Shown here: piece after piece, positions 28,101-36,802 of the stretch
How positions within the stretch are numbered: the first letter of the stretch is position 1
How the letters are laid out: every line of letters starts with the position of its first letter
NCBI GenBank assembly: GCA_900317835.1
Contig: ONIL01000009.1
Coordinates: 18,809 to 82,808, forward strand
Reading direction: 5' to 3'
DNA: 64,000 bases
DNA from: an uncultured Prevotellaceae bacterium
GTDB taxonomy: Bacteria > Bacteroidota > Bacteroidia > Bacteroidales > Muribaculaceae
Translations under genes and position numbers: made by a program
Notes under the pieces: generated by a model
The model's input: only the letters and a program-made list of their open reading frames with translations
The model's database searches: none
What the model was told of the DNA's origin: nothing

Positions 28101-31100
28101 ACAATAGCAATAACTATTATCATCGTGTTTACGACCGTGAAGTCTCTCCGCGAATATATGCTCATGAACATACTGGCTTGCTTGACCGCGATGATCGAGA
28201 GCTTTTGGAGAGAGATTTCAAGGAGCACCCATCTCCCCAATCGACCAATGTGCTTACTGCGACATCCACGCTAGAAATGGGTATCGACATCGGTGACTTA
28301 AATGTAGTCACCAATACCGGAATACCACCAAAACCTAGCAACTTCCTGCAACGAGTAGGACGTGCAGGACGTAAAGAAGGTTCAGCACTCGTGCTCAATT
28401 ATGCCAAAGACGGCAAGCACGACATGTTCTATTTTGCCGAACCACTTTCTATGATTGAGGGCGTAGTCAGTACTCCTGGATGTTTTTTGGGCGCGCGCGA
28501 CATTCTGCGTCGCCATTTCTATGCTTTCTGCATTGATTCATGGACGACTGCAGACAAGAACAACAGCATTCCTGAAAAGATTAGATTTCTTGTGCTGACA
28601 TACTCTTTGCTGAGCGATGAGCAATTCTTTATCAACCGAATTAACAACTACATTAAGCAGCATCAAGAGCCGCTGATGAAGAAATTTCGCAAGCAATATT
28701 CCGCAGAAATATCTCCTGTCATTGATGAGTTAAACAACAAGCTCAATGATGAATCATTCTTTAAGCGTATCATTGATGAGTTTGAACACCTCATTTTCAG
28801 AATAGAGCAAATTAGGAGTGAACGCAAAGAGCTTAAGAAAATACTCGATACTATACCTAAAAATGATAAGGATCGCTGCGATGAGATTAAAAATCAAAGC
28901 AAAGGTCTTAGTTCATTGGAATACACCATCAAGGAGCAAGGTGTGGTTGAGTTTATGACTAACGTTGGCCTTTTGCCGAACTACGCTTTCCCTGAAACGG
29001 GGGTCAAACTATCGGCAACTATTTTCTCTCATCGAGCTAAAGGTGATGACCCTTCAAATACTCCAGAGCCAAAATCTATTGAAATAGTGCGCCCAGCATC
29101 GCAAGGAATTAGAGAATTAGCTCCAGGCAATTACTTCTATAGTCAAAAATTGAAGCTCAATATTAATGGTGTAAACCTTAATGAGCGCAAAGATGGCTTG
29201 AAAGAAATGCGCTACTGTTCTGATTGCGATGCTATAGCTATAGAAGGCACCGCCGAATATGGCATGAACGCGTGCCCCAAATGTGGCAGTCCATCATGGC
29301 GAACCAATCACCATCCGTTCTTGCGTTTCACTTCAGCGGTTAGTAGCATGTTCCGCGAAGATGCTGCTATGGATGACAGTTCTGATGACCGTGACCGCAA
29401 GTTGTACAACACGATGAAGCATTATAAATTCAATCATGCTGGTGCTGTAACATCTTACGGTATCAAGAACGTCGCTTTTGGTATTGAGTTCTGCAAGGAT
29501 CTTGAAATATACGAGGTCAATTATGGTAGTAGAGAACAGATGGGTGAGAAAATTGAGGTCAACCATGTTCAGCAGATTTCCGGCCACGGATTTATCACAT
29601 GCCGCCACTGCGGTAAAAGTGTTGAAGTTATCAACAGCAATACCGAGTTGAAATCGTTGCACTATCCTTACTGCAATCACAAAGATGTTGATTTTCCGCC
29701 TGATGAAGCACATCGTGATACTTTCTTGCCATTGTTCCTTTACCGAACAATGCAAACTGAGGCAATCAAGGTGCTATTGCCAGTGCAATTGTTCGACACC
29801 GAAGCTTCAACTCAGTTGTTTAAGGCAGGGCTAGAATTGGGTTTACGTTACTACTACAAGAGTTGCCCCGAGCATATTCAAATTGATTCTTATCGAGAAT
29901 ACAACCGAGCTACGCAAAACTTCGATAACTATTTGGTTATCTACGATACTATACCTGGTGGCACGGGTTATTTGACAAAACTTTACGATAAAAAAGAGTT
30001 TTCTCGCCTACTGCGAATAAGCTATGAGCATATTCGCGACTGTGAATGCCGCCTTGAGGGGAAAGACGGATGCTATCACTGCATTCTTTCATACGGCAAC
30101 CAGTGGCAGCGTGAAAACCTTAGCCGTGAGCGAGCTGAAGGATTGTTCCGCCGTATTGTAGATGAATGCGACAACTGGGAAGATGTGAATGGCAGTATTG
30201 GAACAATCACAACAAGTGGCGTTATCGAAGATAGTGAGCTTGAGCTGATCTTTGTCAAGGCAATGAAAAGGATAGCCGACGACAAGCATTGGATTTGGGA
30301 ACGCAAGGCAGATGCCATAAACGAAACATATAGTTACGCCCTAACCGTTGATCAAGATGGTCTCAAAGTGAAGTATAATATCTTCCCTCAATATCGTCTT
30401 GGCCCTGCACAAGGTGTTGCGCTTGTCACCAAACCAGACTTTCAGTTAATCTGCGTTTATGCTGAGATTGATGGTAAAGAAATCAGTGTCGAGCAAGTTC
30501 CCCAATGGTCTATCTATCTTGATGGATATGCTTTCCATGCTAGTGAGGAGAACAATGGCTTTGTCAATGACTTCAAACGTCGTGAAGCAATTCGCTCCTG
30601 CCTAAATCCCTTACGCCATACTTGGACGCTTACATGGAGCGACCTCAAATCATTTGTCAAACAAGATGACGTATACGGTGATGACATTGATGATGTATTT
30701 GTCGCATCACCTGACGCAAATATGCTTGCTGACTTTGAAAACGATCTTTGGCACGAAAAGAATTCATTAAACCGCTTCTTATTCATGCTCACTCATCCCG
30801 ACATAGACATTATCCGTCGTGAAGCATTCAGCCTTATCGCTTCGTGTTGGACGGATGAGAATAAATATATCTCGTCTTATGCACACATCGAAGAAGCAGT
30901 AAAGCAAAATGCAAAAGACGAGTTCAGTGGCATCACAGATGAAGATCAAGATAATTGTCATTTCTTTATCAAAACGAAATTTATACCGAGCAATTCTCTC
31001 ACTAATGGCTCGGCTTGGTTCGCCTACGATGTTGAAGATGACGGCTTTGGTGATAGCATTCGCTACGACTGGGGGTTGAGCGAAATCAAAGGCGCAATCA

Positions 31101-31450
31101 ATAAAGAAGAATGGGAAGATTTCTGGCGAAGATATAACATTATTCAATTCTTCGATAATAGCCCAGCAACAACCGAAGTTGAACAAGAAATTAATGAAGA
31201 TGAAATTCTCATTTTGTTCCCTGGGCTTGAAGAAGTCGTCAAGCAATTGATTCAGAATAAAATCGGATTTAATACAGATGGTGGTTTTGAATTAATTGAA
31301 AATGAAATAATTGTTGCAGAAGCTGCAATTAAAATTAATGGTAAGAATATTGTTATAGATAATTTCGATGAAGAAACTGCAACCATTTTTAAGGATCGAG
31401 GTTATCAAGTATTCAATTCCAATACGTTTAATATATCAACAATTAAATAA
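25163..31450 (+). CDS. Giant DEAD/DEAH helicase with zinc motifs and DUF1998, DruE/MrfA-like
   Basis: A 2095-residue superfamily 2 helicase. N-terminal lobe: Walker A G102-TGSGKTE-109, D240-ELH-243 and SATIGS. C-terminal lobe: TSTLEMGIDIGDLN and QRVGRAGRKEG near 1061-1071. Several CxxC pairs are interspersed (CRDCGSSGW, CPLCMSDS, CERCES, CSDCDA, CPKCGS, CRHCGK), suggesting zinc ribbons. DUF1998 follows around 1600-1640 (PGGTGYL ... DGCYHCILSYG). Size and order match DruE of Druantia and, at smaller scale, MrfA. The last about 80 residues (LFPGLEEVVKQLIQNKIGF ... FKDRGYQVFNSNTFNI) match the C-terminus of the preceding SF1 helicase and are encoded by clearly AT-richer DNA than the rest. It is the largest protein of the operon. 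Confidence 0.85.
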   Translation: MLPLQQAYEVRSSVLEYIKATFHFKDADVGKAFYRFIEDEKTGLFKGPYVSLKTPFIKAKDDEVIPLEITPSFKPHRHQVQAFNRLTTRDGHQPQPTLLTTGTGSGKTECFLFPVLDYVYRINQYERQQGVKVIIMYPMNALASDQAKRLAEAIWNDDRLRDKVTAGLFIGEGENPKNHPTQMGEHNIIESRRAIIETVPDILLTNFKMLDYGLMQQKYMDLWKGNIGEKEPMLRFIVLDELHTYDGAQGTDVANLIRRLKLKLNISEGTLTPIGTSATIGSGPESKQLLCSYASDVFGEEFTEDSIIEEHRVAVDDFFSDDLSDFIPIIEQLRKLDTKKTPSTENYIDDARKVWLNDCPNDPIEIGDRLRKLKIARDLLSVTSKGVLTLTLLKEHLGRENLKFQRLLIERPDFATIVIESLLALISEAKLPDDNGKPRFPLLFLQIQLWQRELSGIQRFVQAEPEFTWRDSIPRDERIALPIYYCRDCGSSGWLTTKKETENRYSADSSRINSAFMDGSRDICLLNTATQQHEPILEYNNGELSDNYEDYIHIDDLTIGKKGEPGTLRVRVASRRHLTPRNNAVLDKKCPLCMSDSLSIVGGRTSTLSSVAVSQIMSSDFDTPDGSRRKMLIFSNSVQDAAHLAGFYEVRTFRFLFRQSIQFYLKHVGHAVSLKELQDGFKKFWKERLEGDEYYYRFMPDEYIEKIDLTKNYRTPSGDLSDKFKTEFDLRVDWEICSEFGMMSQLGRTLEKMGSSATFFKEETLQQVFDKLVPWVKANNLEFIAENKELFLRFVNGILHRLRSRGGVDHEFLRLYRTQKLAIPMLNWPRMYDVHFLYKKFGRNRVPHMIGYEFTRKKDEIIDVTSIRNKRSNWFFSYFVKSLFTPTQQVFQPNPEVINEFYQKLLEALSEYGVLDKKEANGITNFAITPDALFVEPQVKAIRCERCESHMFVAKSDTLTEDMHCLDYKCIEGVYNQPEDNSNNYYHRVYDREVSPRIYAHEHTGLLDRDDRELLERDFKEHPSPQSTNVLTATSTLEMGIDIGDLNVVTNTGIPPKPSNFLQRVGRAGRKEGSALVLNYAKDGKHDMFYFAEPLSMIEGVVSTPGCFLGARDILRRHFYAFCIDSWTTADKNNSIPEKIRFLVLTYSLLSDEQFFINRINNYIKQHQEPLMKKFRKQYSAEISPVIDELNNKLNDESFFKRIIDEFEHLIFRIEQIRSERKELKKILDTIPKNDKDRCDEIKNQSKGLSSLEYTIKEQGVVEFMTNVGLLPNYAFPETGVKLSATIFSHRAKGDDPSNTPEPKSIEIVRPASQGIRELAPGNYFYSQKLKLNINGVNLNERKDGLKEMRYCSDCDAIAIEGTAEYGMNACPKCGSPSWRTNHHPFLRFTSAVSSMFREDAAMDDSSDDRDRKLYNTMKHYKFNHAGAVTSYGIKNVAFGIEFCKDLEIYEVNYGSREQMGEKIEVNHVQQISGHGFITCRHCGKSVEVINSNTELKSLHYPYCNHKDVDFPPDEAHRDTFLPLFLYRTMQTEAIKVLLPVQLFDTEASTQLFKAGLELGLRYYYKSCPEHIQIDSYREYNRATQNFDNYLVIYDTIPGGTGYLTKLYDKKEFSRLLRISYEHIRDCECRLEGKDGCYHCILSYGNQWQRENLSRERAEGLFRRIVDECDNWEDVNGSIGTITTSGVIEDSELELIFVKAMKRIADDKHWIWERKADAINETYSYALTVDQDGLKVKYNIFPQYRLGPAQGVALVTKPDFQLICVYAEIDGKEISVEQVPQWSIYLDGYAFHASEENNGFVNDFKRREAIRSCLNPLRHTWTLTWSDLKSFVKQDDVYGDDIDDVFVASPDANMLADFENDLWHEKNSLNRFLFMLTHPDIDIIRREAFSLIASCWTDENKYISSYAHIEEAVKQNAKDEFSGITDEDQDNCHFFIKTKFIPSNSLTNGSAWFAYDVEDDGFGDSIRYDWGLSEIKGAINKEEWEDFWRRYNIIQFFDNSPATTEVEQEINEDEILILFPGLEEVVKQLIQNKIGFNTDGGFELIENEIIVAEAAIKINGKNIVIDNFDEETATIFKDRGYQVFNSNTFNISTIK

Positions 31451-31461
31451 AGAAAGTAAAT

Positions 31462-33582
31462 ATGAGACTCTTTTTTTCAGACTCCTTTTTCGAGAAGTTA
31501 ATTGATTTGCCGAAGAATGTGCAGCAGCGTGTGCTTGATTTTCAATGTAAATTTCGTGCGAATTCACAATCTTCAGCTATTCATCTCGAACCAATATTCA
31601 GTTTTAAAGATAGTAATCTGCGTTCTGCCAGAGTAGATCAAGAGTATAGAGCTATTATCGGCTCACTTGGCAATGATAACTTTATGCTCATTTGGGTAGA
31701 CAAGCATGACAATGCTTATAGATGGGCTCAAAACAAAAAGTTTGTTTGGAATGATCATACCCAATCCTGCCAGATTATCCCTTTAGTCATAGAAGAATCT
31801 AAAGAATCATTCGATCAAAGTCAAACAAGCAGCAATGAGACATGGATTCTAAAAGATATTGATGACGAAAAACTTCTAAAAATTGGTGTGCCAGAAGAAT
31901 TACTGGCTTTAACGCATTCAATTAAGGATTTCGATGATCTAGACAAAAATGAATCCAATCTTCCGAAAGATGCATATGAGAATCTTTTCGCGCTTTTGGA
32001 TGAAATCGATGTAGATGATCTGATTGCAGAAATTGAGAATGGCTTAGCTAAAGAAGGGGAAGACTCCTTGTTGTCTAATAACAACAAACGTTTCTTTGTT
32101 GAAATTACAGATGATGAGGTACTTGCTGAGATAGTGGAACAAGGCATGGAAAAATGGCAACTGTTTCTTCATCCATCACAACGCAAGTTAGTTGACAGCA
32201 GCTACAAGGGATCTATTAAAGTGAGTGGCTCAGCTGGTACAGGGAAAACAATTGCTGCGCTTCATAGACTTAAACAGTTAACGACACAACCGGGAGCAAA
32301 AGTATTATTCACCACTTTTACTACTGCTTTATGTGGCAATCTTAGGAAGTTAGTCGAAAAGTTAAATATTCCAACACATCGTTTTGATTTAAACAACATC
32401 GATAAGGTGTTATTGGATGTTGCTAAGACGAATAATGTTATTCCATCAGACTACGAAATACTTGATTATTCAGGTGGAAACAATCGCAGTATAGCACTTT
32501 GGCGAGAAGTACTCGAAGAAGAAATAAGCGAGTTTGATGAAGATTTCCTGTATGATGAATATATCGATGTAATCCTTTACTACGATAATAAAACACTCAG
32601 AGATTACCTTTTGCAGTCAAGAACCGGAAGAACCAAATCTTTAAGCCGTAAGCAACGACTTGAAGTATGGAATCTCAAGGAAAAATATGAAGCCAAAAAG
32701 CGACAAAAAAAGGTTTATGATCGATTGGAACTTTTCAACATGACTGCTTCATATCTGAATGAGCAAGAGATACGACCCTATACGAACGTAATCGCAGACG
32801 AATTCCAAGATTTCTCGAATCCCGAATTGAGGTTTTTGCGTGCTCTTGTGGACGAAGGTGCAAATGACCTTTTCTTGACAGGTGACCCCTTCCAACGCAT
32901 ATATAGCGGCCGTAAAATTAACTTCTCCTCCGCTGGTATTAATATCAGAGGAAAGCGTAGCGTTAAACTGAAAGTGAATTATCGAACTACAGAAGAGATT
33001 AAGCGGTTGGCGGTATCAGTAGTAAAGGGTATTCGTGTCGATGACCTTGATGGTGGGGAAGAGAACAATAAAGGCTACGTATCTCTGATGCACGGAGAGC
33101 CCCCAGTATATAGAATCTACAGATCTAGCAATGAAGAAGTAAAAGGCGTAAGCGATTTATTAGATGAATGCATTAAATGCGGAATCGATCTGGCAGATAT
33201 ATGTATCGCTGCAAAAACTCGACAGGTCTATAAAGAGATGCAAGATTACTTACATCGTAATAACTTCGATTATAAAGAGCTAAGAGGCGATCAAAGTAGT
33301 GGTGATAAAGGAGGTATCTCCCTCTGCACGTTCCACTCACTAAAAGGACTTGAATTTAAGATTATATTCCTTATAGGTGTGAGTGAACGGAGTATGCCTT
33401 CAAAGGCAATAAACTCTTATCCATTTACAGGATTTGATGCTGCAGATACAAAAGAATATCTCTCGAGCATCCGGTCTCTTTTGTATGTTGCTATTACACG
33501 TGCTTGCCAACAAGTCTTTATATCAGGCTATGGTGAACCAACGGGTCTTATTAAACAGTCTCCAGACAATGAGCACAGTTGA
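31462..33582 (+). CDS. RelE/ParE-toxin-like domain fused to a UvrD-type SF1 helicase
   Basis: A 706-residue protein. Residues 1-95 have the RelE/ParE layout (MRLFFSDSFFEKLIDLPKNV ... RVDQEYRAIIG ... LIWVDKHDNAYRWA). The remainder is a UvrD/Rep-like helicase: Walker A G256-SAGTGKT-263, Walker B ADEFQD (445-450), GDPFQRIYSGR, TFHSLKGLEFKIIFLIG and LLYVAITRACQQVF. Between the two lies an acidic linker. In RelE toxins the first domain cuts mRNA on the ribosome; whether it keeps that activity here is unknown, and it may instead bind a partner. It is the last gene of the rightward operon, 11 bp after the DruE-like gene. Confidence 0.8.
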   Translation: MRLFFSDSFFEKLIDLPKNVQQRVLDFQCKFRANSQSSAIHLEPIFSFKDSNLRSARVDQEYRAIIGSLGNDNFMLIWVDKHDNAYRWAQNKKFVWNDHTQSCQIIPLVIEESKESFDQSQTSSNETWILKDIDDEKLLKIGVPEELLALTHSIKDFDDLDKNESNLPKDAYENLFALLDEIDVDDLIAEIENGLAKEGEDSLLSNNNKRFFVEITDDEVLAEIVEQGMEKWQLFLHPSQRKLVDSSYKGSIKVSGSAGTGKTIAALHRLKQLTTQPGAKVLFTTFTTALCGNLRKLVEKLNIPTHRFDLNNIDKVLLDVAKTNNVIPSDYEILDYSGGNNRSIALWREVLEEEISEFDEDFLYDEYIDVILYYDNKTLRDYLLQSRTGRTKSLSRKQRLEVWNLKEKYEAKKRQKKVYDRLELFNMTASYLNEQEIRPYTNVIADEFQDFSNPELRFLRALVDEGANDLFLTGDPFQRIYSGRKINFSSAGINIRGKRSVKLKVNYRTTEEIKRLAVSVVKGIRVDDLDGGEENNKGYVSLMHGEPPVYRIYRSSNEEVKGVSDLLDECIKCGIDLADICIAAKTRQVYKEMQDYLHRNNFDYKELRGDQSSGDKGGISLCTFHSLKGLEFKIIFLIGVSERSMPSKAINSYPFTGFDAADTKEYLSSIRSLLYVAITRACQQVFISGYGEPTGLIKQSPDNEHS

Positions 33583-33991
33583 CATGCTAATTACAATGGA
33601 ATGATTTTTTAATTTTGTCATTGCCTCGGAAACGCAGAGCGTCCCGGGACTTTTATCGGTGAGGAGGGAAACGCCTGGTAGTGATCCCTCCTTGCTTCGT
33701 CTTTGACTTTGCCTCTCTACATGATGGGAGAGGAATTTATATGGGAAGCCGCCATGATGATTTTCTGATGTGACATTGTCCCCGCCGTCGCTGAGTGTAT
33801 GACTTTTTCCGGCGCAAATTTTCAGATATTGTCATTTATTCTTACCTTTGTATCGGTTAATGGTAATAACATAGTCCGTTTTCATGACCACCCATCTTAC
33901 CAAACAAGTACTCATATCCCTGGTCGAATCAATGTGTGATGTCCAGGATAGAATGATCTCTGACATAGTGTTATTTTTTTAACTCTCAACC
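33583..33991 (+). other. 409-bp gap between two defence units
   Basis: No gene is visible. An inverted repeat AGGAGGGA/TCCCTCCT (33662-33669 and 33685-33692) might end the large operon, although only an interrupted T-rich tail follows. The -7 box TACCTTTG at 33843-33850 starts the next unit. This stretch has more GC than the end of the preceding operon, suggesting a different origin. Confidence 0.45.
33843..33850 (+). promoter_or_regulatory. Bacteroidetes -7 box (TACCTTTG) before the helicase-nuclease gene
   Basis: TACCTTTG fits TAnnTTTG; no good TTG lies 19-20 bp upstream. It would give a leader of about 135 nt before the ATG at 33992 and makes this gene an independent transcription unit. 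Confidence 0.5.
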
Positions 33992-36775
33992 ATGGTATCT
34001 CCGCGCACTTTCATTATAGTTAAAGGGCAGCCCAAAGCACTCCAGATCGACCGGATTGAATTGGGCGATAACGGCTTGTATTCTATCAAGTTCAAGAATA
34101 GTTACAAGAGGTACAACTATCGCTATGATGATGTGGTGCAGTTGGCCAATGCTGTGTGGCACGATCCTCAGCATACCAAAGTCTATACCAATGGCCGAGA
34201 GGAGCACAATGTTTCTGATATCTATTCGTTCAGCCAAGGAGCACTGACCCATTGGCGCATCACGTATGGGAGTGGTTTCGTGAAGGACTATCTACATGGA
34301 ACCATCCAGGTCGTGGAGTCATGCCTCGGGGACCCTATCGCAAAAAACACCTTCTGCTACTTGACCCGCGTAGCAAAGGTGAATGATCTGGGCAAAGACG
34401 ACGAAAATGAAGCCATTCTGCCCGCGCTATATGAGAAAATAGAGTTTATTGATAAGTCATTGGCGATAGCACCGTATCTGGACCCAGAAAAGTATAAGGT
34501 GAGTAGTCTTCAGTCGAAAGGTGACCTGATATTCCCGTTCGGATGCAATGCCAGCCAGGAAAAGGCCGTCACATCCGCCTTCGAGAAGCAGATCAGTGTC
34601 ATACAAGGCCCTCCGGGAACAGGCAAGACACAAACGATTCTAAATATCATTGCCAATATTTTGATGCAGGACAGGTCGGTGATTGTGGTATCCAACAACA
34701 ATTCTGCAACTGCTAACGTCCTGGAGAAGCTACAGGGCTATGGACTCGATTTCTTTGTAGCGCCGTTAGGTAGGCGAGAGAACAAAGAGGAATTCATCCA
34801 GAACCAGCCAGCAATACCTCAAGAACTGCATTCATGGGAACTCTCCTTCAATGAATCACGAAAGTTGAAGAACAGCACCAAATCCACACTATCAAGACTG
34901 CGCCATGTGTACGCACTCCAAGAGGAAATGGCGATCTTGAGACAGGAGGAAAAAGCTGTTGAACTGGAATGGGAGTATTTCAAGCGCGATAACGGGATTA
35001 CGGATGATACCTACTCACCCAAGAAGAGAGCCAAATCTCAACGCTTAATGAAACTGTGGCAGCAGTATCAAGCCCGTGCCGAAGGTGAGGATTTTGTTTC
35101 ACAGGGCACCTTAAAGCACCGGCTCAAGTGGGCTTGGCTGAACTTTACCAGAAAGTTTCTATTGGGCATACAATCACCATTCGATCCGGACAATGCTCAG
35201 CCAACCATCTTGGAACTACAAGCGCTGTATCTCATCGTACGTGGCCGGGAATTGAACAAACGTATAGCCCTCATCGAAAAAGAGCTGTCATCAATCGATG
35301 CTGAGGCGTTGACATCAGATTTGACGGCGCAATCATTATCCTTGTTGAAGGAAGCGCTCTACGGCAAATATCACAAGGAACAAAGGATAGTCTATGCGGA
35401 CGTAAAGGAGCTGCACCGATCTGCTAATAATGTGAGCGAACAGTATCCTGTAGTACTCAGCACTACATTCTCAGCTCGGACTTCATTACCCGACCATGTC
35501 TATGATTACATCATCATGGATGAAGCATCGCAGGTCTCGATCGATACCGGCGCATTAGCCCTTTCATGCGCTAAAAATGCCGTCATAGTCGGTGACTCGA
35601 TGCAGCTGCCCAATGTGGTGACCGAAGAAGATAGCCTCAAATACAAAGGTATTTTCAATGAGTTTCGTGTCGCACAGGGATATAACTGCGCCGATTATTG
35701 TTTCCTTCAATCGATATGCACAATCCTTCCAGATGTTGAACAGACGTTGCTGCGAGAACACTATAGATGCCATCCCACAATCATCAACTTCTGTAACCAG
35801 CGTTTCTATGGCGGAAATCTTCTCATCATGACCGCGGACCACGATGAGCCGGATGTGATGATGGCCGTCAAGACTGTACCTGGCCATCATATCAGAAACC
35901 ACTACAACCAGCGTGAGATAGATGTGCTTAAGAACGAGGTACTGCCGCGACTTGCCTCCGGGGAGGATGTGGGAATTATTACGCCGTATAACAGCCAGGT
36001 ACACGAGCTGAACCGCCAACTACCAGACATCGAAGCATCGACCATACACAAGTACCAGGGACGTGAGAAGGATACAATCATCCTGAGTACAGTAGATGAT
36101 CAAATCTCAGAATTCAGTGATGATGCCAACCTGATTAATGTCGCTATCTCTCGAGCAAAGAAACGATTCTGTCTTGTTGTGTCGGGTAATGAGCAAGAGC
36201 GAAAGGGTAACATAAGTGATTTGATTGACTACATCGCCTATCACAACCTGTCTATTACCGATAGCAAGATAAGTTCGATATTCGACTATCTCTACAGCCA
36301 TTACACCAATGAGAGAATGGCGTTTCTGGCTGAGCACGGTAATATATCAGAATATGATTCCGAGAACCTCACTTATTCATTGCTCGAGAACATTCTTGCA
36401 GAGTACCCGGATTTTAGCCATCTCGGTATCCTGTGTCATACCCCCGTGCGTAATGTGATCAAGAATTGGGCACTTCTTAACGATGATGAGCGCAAGTATA
36501 TTTCCCATTACAGCACTCACCTGGATTTTCTTATCATCAACCATGTCACCAAGAAGCCGGTCATGGCAATAGAGACCGATGGCTATTCATACCACAATGA
36601 TGAAACTGATCAACACCAGCGCGACTTGATGAAAAACCATATACTAGAGGTGTATGGTTTGCCTTTATTGAGATTGAGGACAAACGAGAGCAACGAAAAG
36701 GAAAGAGTCGTCTCATCATTGCTTAGCATATTGAAGGGGAGCTCACTAACAATCAATCATAGCATTGAATCATGA
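33992..36775 (+). CDS. SF1 helicase fused to a PD-(D/E)XK (Vsr/DUF2726-like) nuclease, hhe-like
   Basis: A 927-residue protein. SF1B helicase motifs: Walker A G206-PPGTGKT-213, Walker B D510-EAS-513, GDSMQLPNV, LREHYRCHPTIINFC, STIHKYQGREKDTI and LINVAISRAKKRF. A long helical insertion lies between Walker A and B (about 280-490). The C-terminal about 100 residues carry a nuclease of the Vsr/DUF2726 group: D845 in HLDFLII, E861-TD863 in MAIETDGYSYH, and an Arg/Lys helix ending in LPLLRLRTN. This helicase-plus-Vsr plan resembles the single-gene 'hhe' type of defence protein, although the N-terminal DUF4011 of that system is not obvious here. It has its own promoter and precedes a broken NADAR gene. 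Confidence 0.8.
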   Translation: MVSPRTFIIVKGQPKALQIDRIELGDNGLYSIKFKNSYKRYNYRYDDVVQLANAVWHDPQHTKVYTNGREEHNVSDIYSFSQGALTHWRITYGSGFVKDYLHGTIQVVESCLGDPIAKNTFCYLTRVAKVNDLGKDDENEAILPALYEKIEFIDKSLAIAPYLDPEKYKVSSLQSKGDLIFPFGCNASQEKAVTSAFEKQISVIQGPPGTGKTQTILNIIANILMQDRSVIVVSNNNSATANVLEKLQGYGLDFFVAPLGRRENKEEFIQNQPAIPQELHSWELSFNESRKLKNSTKSTLSRLRHVYALQEEMAILRQEEKAVELEWEYFKRDNGITDDTYSPKKRAKSQRLMKLWQQYQARAEGEDFVSQGTLKHRLKWAWLNFTRKFLLGIQSPFDPDNAQPTILELQALYLIVRGRELNKRIALIEKELSSIDAEALTSDLTAQSLSLLKEALYGKYHKEQRIVYADVKELHRSANNVSEQYPVVLSTTFSARTSLPDHVYDYIIMDEASQVSIDTGALALSCAKNAVIVGDSMQLPNVVTEEDSLKYKGIFNEFRVAQGYNCADYCFLQSICTILPDVEQTLLREHYRCHPTIINFCNQRFYGGNLLIMTADHDEPDVMMAVKTVPGHHIRNHYNQREIDVLKNEVLPRLASGEDVGIITPYNSQVHELNRQLPDIEASTIHKYQGREKDTIILSTVDDQISEFSDDANLINVAISRAKKRFCLVVSGNEQERKGNISDLIDYIAYHNLSITDSKISSIFDYLYSHYTNERMAFLAEHGNISEYDSENLTYSLLENILAEYPDFSHLGILCHTPVRNVIKNWALLNDDERKYISHYSTHLDFLIINHVTKKPVMAIETDGYSYHNDETDQHQRDLMKNHILEVYGLPLLRLRTNESNEKERVVSSLLSILKGSSLTINHSIES

Positions 36776-36802
36776 GACATAACATCCATCCTACATCTGA
36801 CG

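Noticed and set aside
3769-33582. Straight assignment to DISARM, Druantia or BREX
   Set aside because: Only single components (DrmD/DrmMI-like, DruE-like) are recognised. The separate DrmA, DrmB and DrmC set, the Druantia partner genes and PglZ/BrxL were not found.
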